64,000 bases of DNA from Sweltsa coloradensis (lineage: Eukaryota > Arthropoda > Insecta > Plecoptera > Chloroperlidae): contig JAMZAV010000026.1 in the NCBI GenBank assembly GCA_024449915.1, forward strand, positions 62,001 through 126,000. Direction: 5' to 3'. Positions within the stretch are counted from its first letter, which is position 1; every line of letters begins with the position of its first letter. A program made the translations under genes and the position numbers. Below, piece by piece: positions 20,940 through 31,100 of the stretch. The notes beneath the pieces were generated by a model that did not search any database, had not been told where the DNA came from, and was given only the letters and a program-made list of their open reading frames with translations.

Positions 20940-23900
20940 GTGAGTATACATCAAACTGAAAGGAAACACATCTAAAACACTTCTTATTTAATTTTTTTAT
21001 GAAAGTTATTTTCATTATTTGGGATGAATTTAAATTTATTTATATGTCGTATAAGAAAATATTTCAACATACCTGTATTAAAAACCTAAATTATTAATCT
21101 TTTATATTAGGTTAGGGCTTAACTCTAAGCTCATGTAATATTATGTCCTTATTTATGAGCTAAAATATAAATTCAAATTTCCTAAAATGGTTTATTACTT
21201 TTAAGGTATTGAAAGAACATAGTACGTTGGGCAGAAATACAAAACTATTACAGTACGCATGTGTGTATCATTGTTTTATATCTACGATATTTTATTAAAG
21301 TGCGTCTGGGATATTTTGCGTCACCTTATGTTACTGATGGGTGTTGTGGGGCGGGCTGAGGGGGGGGGGCAGGCCAGTGCTGGACAGATCCAGCCTCAGG
21401 CAGCTAGGGAGGCCCGGGGTTTACTGCCTGGTTGCCGATGATAATATTTTTAGTTTATTTTTTTCAAATTTCTTGCAATAACGTTTTTTGAGCCGGTCGG
21501 CGACGATACACACATTATGAGATATTAGGAAAATAATACATTGACGAAGGCAGGATTCGAATTAGAAAGTGGGGGCCACGCTCACTAACACTTGTATGGT
21601 ACACTTTCGGAACTTAATCGAAAACCAGTGTTAGATGTGAAACCATTATGAATAACAATGTGCGAGATGCAAAAAGCGAGCTTGAAAACGCCGCAAATAA
21701 AATGCCGTTATAGCTTTTGACCATGAAATATAATTACATATAATAGTGACTTGTTATTCTTGCAAAGATACAAAAGAAACTCCATAAATAAATAAATTAA
21801 AATTAAATAACTATAGTGTCACGTGCGCTTGTCTTGTCAAGAGTGAACGTATACAATGTGCGCAGCGTTGTGTTTCAGTCTAGCGCCTATTTGGGCCATA
21901 ATAACATGCATTCCTAGCACAACACTGATGCCGACATAATATAAAACATGCACATTCAAGGTGATAATCCATGCAATGCAGACTTAACATCGACCTTGAA
22001 GAAATAACTAAAGTGAAGTGAAGTAAAGTATTTATTAGCCTGTTGATTGGCACTGTGTATTAAAAAACATAATCGATTTTGTGAATTATAAAGCTAAATT
22101 AATAACATATTTAATTATTATGAATTATGATATTATTAGTATCTTAAACTAGCTTTCTTGTGTCACATTAGGCCTATTTGTTCGTCGGTGGCGTCGGCGC
22201 TGATATTCCACAAAATTGGTTAGCGAGTCGATATACACTCCACTGAAAGTTCTTGTAACGATGGATGTTGTAACCAAGGGGGTAGAGTTTAAATAGAAGT
22301 TATTTGTTTTAAAAAATAGCTTCAACATAATAACTAACAGGATGTTTTTTTAAGTAAACAATTTTTTGAAAATTTCTTTTGAAAAATATCTCGTTGGGAA
22401 ACTTGCCCAGGGTGAAATGCATGATGTCTAACTAGGTAATTAAGAGTTTTGAACAGTTGTGAAGAGAATGGCAAACCTTGGAATAAACTTTCAGTCAGGA
22501 TTGCCGGTGGCGGGATTCGAACCAGTGACCTCCCGAATCAGGGTCCCTCACGTTACGTGCGGCATGAGCCACCACTGTCAGTAAAACCATTGACTGTAAA
22601 ACTAAACAAAAGAAAAGTGATATGGGGGATGGTTTCTGTTTGGTGTAGGAAGTAGAAGCAATATTTGGTAGAAGTTTGTGCCAACAAAAACAACTTTTAA
22701 TTTCTTACAGATTGGTATATACCAGAACATTAAAATTAAAAACAAGGTGCTAAACATTACTTAGTAGATCACACTATATTTCCGGTCAATGAATTCACAG
22801 ACGTAAGTTTTGACAGCTTGCTCGTGTCGTAAGATTAATTTCTACGGCCACCAAGTCTTCTTTGCTGTAGGATGATGTCTTGTATTGTCATGTATTTCCT
22901 GTCATCTGGAACGTGGAGCCCATGCAGCCGACCTTGATGCTGCACAGATTAGCAATCTAGTCACACTCAGCATCCATCAAGGTCACCGGGTGGAGCATTC
23001 CTCTAATTAACAGATTTAATATTAGACTTGTTGTAAAGGGATATGGAGACTTGACGACTTTTACCGAAACTCTTACATATATAATATAACCTTGGCTGTA
23101 GGCATCTTTCGACAGAGTGAAAAATATGTAGCTACCGGTACTGTACTACTACCAAGAAAATGTCATGTTTGACAACTAACAACAAATCAAATTCAATTTG
23201 TATCACTATCATTATTATCTAGATTTAGTAGAAATGCAATTTTATTCATTATTTATCTTTCTCAATTTTTTGTATTTTATAGTCAATTTCAATAACAATT
23301 AACTTGATCAATTTTTGTTGATGCAAACTGTGAATGGGAGAATGAATTATTTAAGTATACAATATTATTGATAGTGTTTTAAACTTTTAAGTATCTATAT
23401 GTATACCCTCAAGTTAATAGTTTTATTATGATATTAAACGTTTAGCAAGGTTACAAAGAGCATTGAAAAGATTCAGAATCAAATAAAAAATATTTTTGTA
23501 TGAAACCGCTTATAAGCATAATATATTCAAAACAAATTAGTATACTCGTATCTCATGTATTTAAATATTGGAGAATGACTCTTGATGGGTGGAGTTGAGT
23601 ATTATGGACGGTGTACAATCCAGAAATAACATCACTCAACCCTCACCGGGGATTGAACCTGGAACCTACTTGTAGAGTGGGTGTTTGGCAACTTCTGCCT
23701 GTTTCTAGAGTGTATAAGACTATATCACTAACTATAATATAATAATATAATATTATCCTGTAAAAGTTGATTGCTGCAAAGAAGGCAAGCGTCAATGGGT
23801 TCAATATCGTGTTAGCTTTATTTATTGTCCTCCTTAGTAAATAAGTTTAAATAACCAAATAGGATAGGTACGTTAAATAAACAAATTTATTCGATATAGA

Positions 23901-24649
23901 CAGTATATTATGTTGACACAGTAGAACATAGTTCTTAAAAAATCAATCCAATCTATAATGGAATATCGTCAGAATGTTTGTGGAAATAGCTATGCAAGTT
24001 TTGATTCTCGTCTTCTTCCACAGATGTGGTGCGCTCTAGCAGTGGTTCTGATGGCTTCGGCCGTCATCGCTAGGCCAGAGCCGGACTCCGCGGGCATAGT
24101 GCCACTGGTCAACGGGCTTGCTTACGGTAACACTACAAGCGCTCACTAGGGGGCAGTTTTCTCATGTTAGACTGGAAGATCCTACGTTTTTCATCAGTAT
24201 GACTTTTTAGAATTCAAACATTGCCATTTGAAGTTTTCCTTTAAATTAATCCAATAAGAAAAGGCATTTCTGACATCGTTTTCACAATTTATCCACGTAA
24301 TTACCAAAACACACTAGAGGCTGCTAAGTTTTTTGAAACAATAACTAGAATTATTTTAATGGTTTGATTTGGTATAATATTGGTGATTTGGAAACAGACT
24401 TCAGAGTTATTATATTATTACATAGACATTGTTTGGCCCTAAAAAATACTAGTTTATCTTTATTCTATATAGATGAGAAAAATGAGCTGGAATTTGTTAT
24501 CACACACTAAATCAGTAAAATGTCCAACAGGTGGTATTCCATATGGCAGCGTAACCGGGATGGTGGCCCAATATCAAGCTAGGCAACGGGGGATAACGGG
24601 CCAGAACAACGGAGACTACAACAGGAACAATATCTACGGCAGGCGGTGA
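20922..24649 (+). CDS. Small secreted peptide precursor (79 aa, 3 exons; gene span)
   Basis: Exons 20922-20939, 24024-24126 and 24531-24649 join in frame: MAPSRN, then MWCALAVVLMASAVIARPEP and on to ...RNNIYGRR stop. Residues 7-22 form a hydrophobic signal peptide, with a probable cut after the first VIA. The mature part (about 57 residues) has no Cys, is rich in Gly, Asn, Tyr and Gln, and contains LAYGGIPYGSV. The C-terminus IYGRR has the shape of an amidation plus dibasic cleavage site, as in neuropeptide or hormone precursors. All three introns' borders are GT..AG with good acceptors (CTTCTTCCACAG, ATGTCCAACAG). I do not recognise the family. A secreted or cuticular glycine-rich peptide is the main alternative. 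A polyadenylation signal lies 115 bases after the stop. Confidence 0.7.
20940..24023 (+). other. Large intron of the secreted peptide gene
   Basis: 3.1 kb. It contains a SINE family 1 head on the minus strand (22480-22575), a G-run near 21361 and a degenerate tRNA-like word near 23640 (GGGGATTGAACCTGGAACC). No other exon seen. Confidence 0.55.
22480..22575 (-). mobile_element. SINE family 1 head
   Basis: Minus strand: TGGCTCATGCCGCACGTAAC, then GGTCACTGGTTCGAATCCCG (B-box) and CCACCGGCAATCCTGACTGA. Nearly identical downstream words occur at 50.59 kb (minus) and 56.24 kb (read inverted), marking one tRNA-derived SINE family. The 3' tail is missing here. Confidence 0.65.
24024..24126 (+). CDS. 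Secreted peptide exon 2 (signal peptide)
   Basis: It follows acceptor CTTCTTCCACAG and ends TAC G|GTAACA (phase 1). It encodes the signal peptide and the start of the mature peptide (RPEPDSAGIVPLVNGLAY). Confidence 0.72.
24531..24649 (+). CDS. Secreted peptide exon 3 (C-terminal GRR)
   Basis: It starts after TGTCCAACAG in phase 1 and encodes GIPYGSVTGMVAQYQARQRG and the Asn-rich end NNIYGRR before TGA. The Gly-Arg-Arg terminus is the feature that suggests an amidated product. Confidence 0.72.
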
Positions 24650-24763
24650 TGATCTTAGCTGTTCTCCGCCACAGAAACCACCTTCTTTCACTTTTGTTAT
24701 AACTTACTTAATATGCTGAACTTAAATATCTAGAACCAACACACAGGAATGTACTTTTGTTAA

Positions 24764-24769
24764 AATAAA
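24764..24769 (+). terminator. Polyadenylation signal AATAAA
   Basis: The canonical AATAAA lies 115 bases beyond the stop codon of the secreted peptide gene, with a T/G-containing stretch after it. Confidence 0.6.
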
Positions 24770-24799
24770 ACACAATTGTTTATTGCAAACGTTTATTCA

Positions 24800-26500
24800 C
24801 ACCAACATATGACTTACATTTAGAATGAGTTCTACAGTACAACGGGAGATATCACATTGGCGAGGAGCAGCGGGAACAAGAATATCATTCCGGATTGATA
24901 CGAGACGAGATGATCCTTTTGAGTAAATAAGGCACAACACGTAGCGATAAGCGACACGTACTATGTTCAAATGCCTCCACGAAGTCATTCACAATCTAAA
25001 CCAACTGCAAATAGATCTACTTTCACACAGGTTACATTGTTTGTACAGTAGTGTCACATTTAACAAGGCACTGGGTTTCCAGTCCAGTGCAAGTAGATCT
25101 TTACAATTATCATTAATTAATATTGTAAGTTGTTGTGGCAGTGGGTTTGAGCTGGCCAGCTAACCAGTTAACGGTATAATACTAACAGTGATCACTGATT
25201 ACTTTGATGCCTCCTACCCAGGGAAGTTGGCCAACATCAGCTTTTGGGCTTAACTGTAGCAAATACTACAGGCTGGGCAAGTTTCTCCCCCCAACATTGA
25301 TCTTCCAGAATAATACAGCAACAAACGTTTTCTTTTTATAACTTGCCTGAACACATTGATATTAATTGCTGGTTATGAAATATGTACATTAAATTGAGCA
25401 TATCAACCTGAAATTATTTTACAGTAATTTAAAAAGTCATGTATATACATATTTGACAACATACTATTGGGATAAGTTCCTCCTTTGGTTGTAAAACCTA
25501 TCTTGCTCTTGCATAATTCTTATGAAAATCTTCCACGGAATAACAGCTTTGTTATTTTCCCCTAAATAACTTCATCTCAACAATGTACAGAGTTGGATGA
25601 TAGCAAGAAACAAAGGAATAAATAATATATTATAATAATACATAGCTCGGGTAATGACCACCGAACTAATGTCCGAGACAACGTACTCAAGGCATCATCG
25701 CAGATGCAGCGTACATACATGATTACCATATTCAGTGAACATACAACTGAAAATTCATAGGCCACAAATTCTAGTTTTAAGTTTTAACTAATATAAAGAC
25801 ACACAGATCTATTAACACAGCCATATTTAAACGTATTGTAATACACACATGTTGGTTTATGTACATACAACAGCTATGCCCACACTGAGGTTATTGCTGG
25901 TGTAATTTAAAATTATTTCACAATACAATCCACACGAGCTTTGTACAGTCCAATATTTTGTCACTTCACAGCTACGACTAGGGGTGAGATATAACTAAAC
26001 ATTTACATACCCAAGCTGTGAAACATTAAAGAAATTTAGACCTATTAGAGAATTAAAAAAGAAAAAAAATACCATAAAATAAATATATATACCGACCGGT
26101 AATACATTTGGGCAAAAATACAAATAAATCAATACATGGTACTACATAATATAACTCTTATGAACCATAAATAAAACATAATATTTCATCATTTTATTAA
26201 ATGTGCCTTTTCCAAGAGGCTTCTTCAGCCATTCTTCTTTCTCACTATCCAGTATAAAATGGCTTCTTTCTCTGACTTGCTCACATCATTGGGCAGGGAG
26301 TCAATGTCATTCTGGAGTCATCTAATACTTAATAACATTAAATATTTCAAATTAAAGTCAGAATAAGATAACACTATACAGAATAATTTCATACCGATCC
26401 GTATTTAAGAGGCGGAAACCTGGACTATGGAAGATAATGAAGAAAGCATAAGGCAAAGATGAGATTCCTGATGAGCACAATGGGTAAGAAAGGAAAGGAT
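24800..26500. other. No gene seen
   Basis: AT-rich intergenic DNA between the secreted peptide gene and LINE debris. No exon with convincing splice sites and no repeat with clear ends were found. Confidence 0.4.
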
Positions 26501-26504
26501 GGGA

Positions 26505-26697
26505 AGGACACGGTTGAGATGGTTTGGACATGAATGACGGTGTAGAGGGTGACGAAGAGAATGTGTGAAAGAAAAATTGAAGAAGGAAGAAGATGGGTCA
26601 GGCCAAGGAAGATACCGATACGGAAGGAGACCATCGCAGAAGACTTACAAGCAAGAGGAGTGCTGGAAGGATGTGGAAGAGATACGATTGTGAGAGG

Positions 26698-26760
<63 letters not shown>
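26505..26760 (+). mobile_element. LINE 3' end with (AAT)n tail
   Basis: A frame reads RVTKRMCERKIEEGRRWVRP then RKIPIRKETIAEDLQARGVL. This is the basic tail of a non-LTR retrotransposon ORF2, related to the remnant at 2.2 kb. It runs into about 19 AAT/TAA triplets (26699-26758), a common 3' tail for LINEs of the RTE/CR1 kind. Confidence 0.65.
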
Positions 26761-26859
26761 TAAAAATAAGTAGAAGAATTTTCTACAAAACCCAAACAAG
26801 AAGCAGAAAACGGTAATGGATGATGATAAATAATGAATAATGATTGATGATGAACATTA

Positions 26860-27450
26860 AATAATGGAATTGAATTCTGGGGTTGCTCTCCCAGTATCAA
26901 GAAAGCTTTTATAATTCAAAAGAAGGTAATCTGGTCAATGCTAAACAAGTCTCAAAGATCACACTGTAAACCTCTCTTCATTAAATTAAATATCTTAACA
27001 TTCTATAGTCTGTTCATTCTTTACTCTAGGCAATCCTAAAAGTAAAAAAACTTAAAAACACTTCTAAAAAATAATAATATCTACACCCACGACAAACGGG
27101 CGTGGTAGGTGACCACTTGGGAACACCACGTGCTGTTGGCAAAGGGGGTAAAGCAAGATCGCCCAAGTGTGCCCCCAATAGGAAACGATCTTGCGCTTTC
27201 ACCCTTAGCCAATGTAAACAATGTACAAGTTTCTGGTAGTATTAGATAAAAAAATATTAATAACAAAAAATTATTCAAAATCTTCAACTCAAACACTCTG
27301 ATTATACACAAATAAAACTGTTTAACAAACTACCAACTGAACTAAAAATACATTGGGCCATTACTCCCCAATAGACAGTTTTAAATACTCGGTAAAAAAG
27401 TTCCTTATCTCAAAAGCATATTACTCCATAAACGAATATTAATTGACAAA
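26860..27450 (+). pseudogene. LINE ORF2 C-terminal fragment, interrupted
   Basis: GIEFWGCSPSIKKAFIIQKK and HCKPLFIKLNILTFYSLFIL match the last RT-associated blocks of CR1/Zenon-like LINEs (YG..FWG...VF.LQKRAIR, C..LF..L.ILT..SLYI). After an unrelated insertion-like stretch (~27085-27250), pieces KLFNKLPTELK and FKYSVKKFLISKAYYSINEY before a stop correspond to the ORF2 terminus. Several stops and frame changes make it non-functional. Confidence 0.75.
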
Positions 27451-27583
27451 ATGATAACTTACTATAATTTAGTTTAGTTTAGACTCAAAGTTATGAAACT
27501 ATAATTCATGACTGCTGTGATCATGATTCATGAACTGTACTGAAACTGAACTTCATGACCATAATACACGATTTTCAAAATCC

Positions 27584-27779
27584 CCAGCACGCTCTATATC
27601 GCGTGCGCAAAGCATTACGGGGAAAAGGGCATTTACGCTAAATGCCATATGCTTGGGTGTGTGGCGTACTGCGATTCCAGTACAGTCAGTGCAGACCGCC
27701 ACGCGCCCAACAATATGACTTTTAGCGAGTAAATACCCTTTCTCCCCTCCCGTAATGCTTTGCAATGGAGCGCGCATGC
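27584..27779. repeat. Foldback sequence (~195 bp)
   Basis: GCGCAAAGCATTACGGG at the left is mirrored by CCCGTAATGCTTTGC at the right. GGGCATTTACGCTAAA is mirrored by TTTAGCGAGTAAATACCC, and GGGTGTGTGGCG by CGCCACGCGCCC. It is an imperfect stem across its whole length, resembling a MITE. No target duplication is certain. Confidence 0.7.
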
Positions 27780-28059
27780 ACAGTTAATTCTGAAAATGGT
27801 CTATTATTGTCTATTTATATCATTATTTATAAGTTTTACTGTTCTCTGTATTTCATGCTTCTTGCAAAATGTAAATACTATGACAATAAAGTGAATAAAC
27901 CGCTGATTAAATTAATGTCCCCTTAAAACCTGTTATTTAATACCACTGTTTAAACGTTTCAACAATCAACTTATTGAGCTCACCCCTAGCTGTGATGTTT
28001 AGATGTACCATCCATACATGATACAATAGTCCATCTCACTCGCGCAGCCATCAGATTTG

Positions 28060-28180
28060 CTAATGGAAGGCGGTCTGCTCAAGTCGTAACGTTAGGGTAT
28101 CTTCGACTGTCTTGGGTACGGAGTGAGTCTCGAACCACTTTTCCGCAGGCACGGTCTTGAGAACAGCATCCAAGCTCAGC
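28060..28180 (-). CDS. KLHDC2: KLHDC2 exon 9 (C-terminus)
   Basis: Acceptor CCTCTGTTCTTGCAG. It encodes LSLDAVLKTVPAEKWFETHS, VPKTVEDTLTLRLEQTAFH and TAG. Together with exon 8 it makes TLFRLSLDAVL (BC-box-like, binds Elongin C in the family) and VPKTV (Cul2-box-like). Confidence 0.9.
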
Positions 28181-31100
28181 CTGCAAGAACAGAGGAATGG
28201 AGTTAGTTCGAGAATTGTGAATCGGAGGGGATTTACAGCTGCTGTCGTCGAACACATCATAGCGATGATAATTTCATTAAGTTATAAAATGCTAATGCAG
28301 CATTTATTGCATTTTTTAAAATTTATGTTGATAGTATAGTACATACGTAATGTCAATGATATCGGGTACCTGGATGCTCGTGTTAACCAAATCCGAACGT
28401 AACCAAAATCCTTACCAAGGATTCAAATTTGACTACGTTTCTGTTGAATTGAAACACCTACAAACTAAAACATTGCAAATTTACAGGAATAAAAAAGTTG
28501 TGGCCATTCTAACTACACAACAGTTTAAATTTGTGACTCACAAATCAAACTGTTGGGTCACCACACATAACAAGTTAAGGCATATGCTTACGATAGACAG
28601 ATATGCATTCTGGGCTGACTTACCGGAAGAGAGTCTTTGGAGTAAACTCTAGGACTAGCAACTCCTCAACATGGCCCTATAACAGACATAAAAGTAATGT
28701 TTAGACTCGTTCACACATTGTTTGATAGGGCGTTCCCTAACCTCAAATCATAACGACAAATTTAGGTCCCACTGAAAAAATGAAACAAAATAAAGAGTAA
28801 AACGTTTGCAAATATCGTTTGCAAATTGCAATTAATGCGAGCACTAAGTCTACTATAAAGTACTAGCGTCAACGAATTTTGGTAGTTTTAAGTTTAGTTT
28901 GGATTTTGGAGTATTACTAATACTTCCTCTTTCCTCTTTTCATATATATTTGCAATTGCATGTGTGGCTTATGGTTCATAGGGGCTACCAGGCACGTAGG
29001 AACGTTTTGAAAGTTGGGGGGGGGGGGAGCAAATCAATTAGCAGATTTTGTGGGCGGAAGCCCCAGCCGCCGGAGGTCCTGGGATTTTTTTTCACTATAC
29101 TACAGTTATTTCGTCATGTTTTAACTGCACTCGGACTCTGTAAACGATGTTTTACAGCAACTATCTGCGATTTAAAAACTAAAAACATGAACGTGAAGTG
29201 GCCCATTTTAGTAAATTTCAACCTAATTTTTTATGTAATGACGAAGCATACAGGCAATATTCGATAGATTGGTAGTTGAGTTGGAGAAGGGATCACATTT
29301 ATTAGTTTAAGTGGTTTGTAGTGTTGATAAACTAAAAGTGAGGGTCGGGTATTAGCACAGAAATGCTTAGCACAGAACGCCGTTACACCGAAAATTGAAT
29401 GATATTTGTCTAAGTTGTTGAGCAGTATGGTCTTACACGAATCGCAGTAGCACCGAATTGCCGTTACGCAGAAAATTCGGCAAAACGACAATATGTGTCT
29501 TTAGACCGAAATTCGGTTGTAACGGCCCATCGGATGGCACGTTACACAGAAACGAAGTACTTTAAAGCCAGCAAACTGCATGGTCCTTAAGCACAGAACG
29601 CCGTTACACGAAAGAAAATAGATGGAAATTCTCACAGAATAGCAGTGTTGATTGAGACGAATGCAGAGTGTGCAATGAAAACAAAATTCTGTGTAACGGC
29701 CCATCCGGATGGGCCGTTACACGAATTTCTCTAAAGACATATACTGTAATTCGGTGTAACGGCCCTCCGGATGGGCCGTTACACCGAATTCGGTCTAAAG
29801 TCACATACTGTAATTCGGTCTTAAGTTAGAAGTTTTTGCAGAATTTTCTGCGTAACGGCGATTCGGTGTAAAGACCCACACGGTCGTACTACTTAACTGT
29901 TTGGTTATTTTCGGTGTAACGGCCTACTCGGTAACTTTTAATATTAGTTTCGGTGTAACGGCGTTTCTGTGCTAAGGCGTTTCTGTGCTAAGGCCCATAC
30001 TGAGTGCGCCTTTGGACCGAAATAAATTAATAGTATAGATATTTTCGGTGTAACGGCGTTTCGGTGCAAAGGCCCACACGGTTTTCAGTTTTAAAGTAAA
30101 AACTTAGAAAAATGTTCTTTTATTTTCGGTGTAACGGCGTTTCTGTGCTAAGGCATTTCTGTGCAAATACCCCGACCCAAAAGTGAATTAAACTTAGCTG
30201 GGAAGCCCTAGTTCATACCATGTATCTATGATGAGTAAATATGTTGAGAAGCTCACACACATGCTTAAATGAGGTGAAAGTGTTATCAAAACTTTGTCCT
30301 ACCACCCACTAAACTTTTCTTTTCTTTATAAACCAAACCTGTTTATGTCCAGTCTTTTGTTTGGCTACAGCACCCACTAAATCGGATGTATTTCACAAGC
30401 AAATTGAATTTCCATGCTACGTATATTCACACAACTTGAGTAGTTAGAGCACAGGAAATCATGTTGTTATTGTAACGTATGAAGTTAAAACAGTAATACA
30501 TATTTGATTAGCCCACTGCAAACAAATGTAAAATGTTAGGTAAGTTAAATTCACAATGTTGGACCCAAAACACAATGTATGCCAATGTAGCAGAGGTTGG
30601 CAACCTTGAATGATTTTTTTTGTGTGACTCCATAAAAATAAAAGAAAGTCAAAATTAACAATTAATCAATTACATCAGACAAAGCAGCATTTGGGAGGAT
30701 GTCACTAACTAATGAAAAAATGGGCTTCCATTGAATGATAATGCAGTTCACAAGGTGATACAAATCACGTGCGCAGAGAATTGACCATTCGATGTCGGCG
30801 AAAGAGGTATCTTCCAGACCTCTTGATTTAATTATGTGCACGGCTGTACATGATAAAATAGACTTAAAAATTGCTACACATTGAACACCATTGAAAAATT
30901 GCAGCGCAATTGTCTTTATCATCGGAATTAACTAGTACGCAGATTTTGATTATGTGATATCTTTCGTCAACACTAAAACCAAAGTTATCCGTATCCATAT
31001 ACTACTACTATACTATAACTCAAAACAATCTCTATTCTCTTGCCTAAATAAATCAAAGCAAAAATCTCATTGATTAAACAATTCAATCAAAATAAATATT

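Noticed and set aside
26690..26773. Poly-isoleucine coding region
   Set aside because: It is the AAT-repeat tail of a LINE fragment.
30662..30922. Open minus-strand stretch of 86 codons as the last KLHDC2 exon
   Set aside because: The phase after its best acceptor does not fit exon 7B, and the sequence lacks the PKSL..L family pattern. The exons at 28624-28676 and 28060-28180 fit both phase and family.
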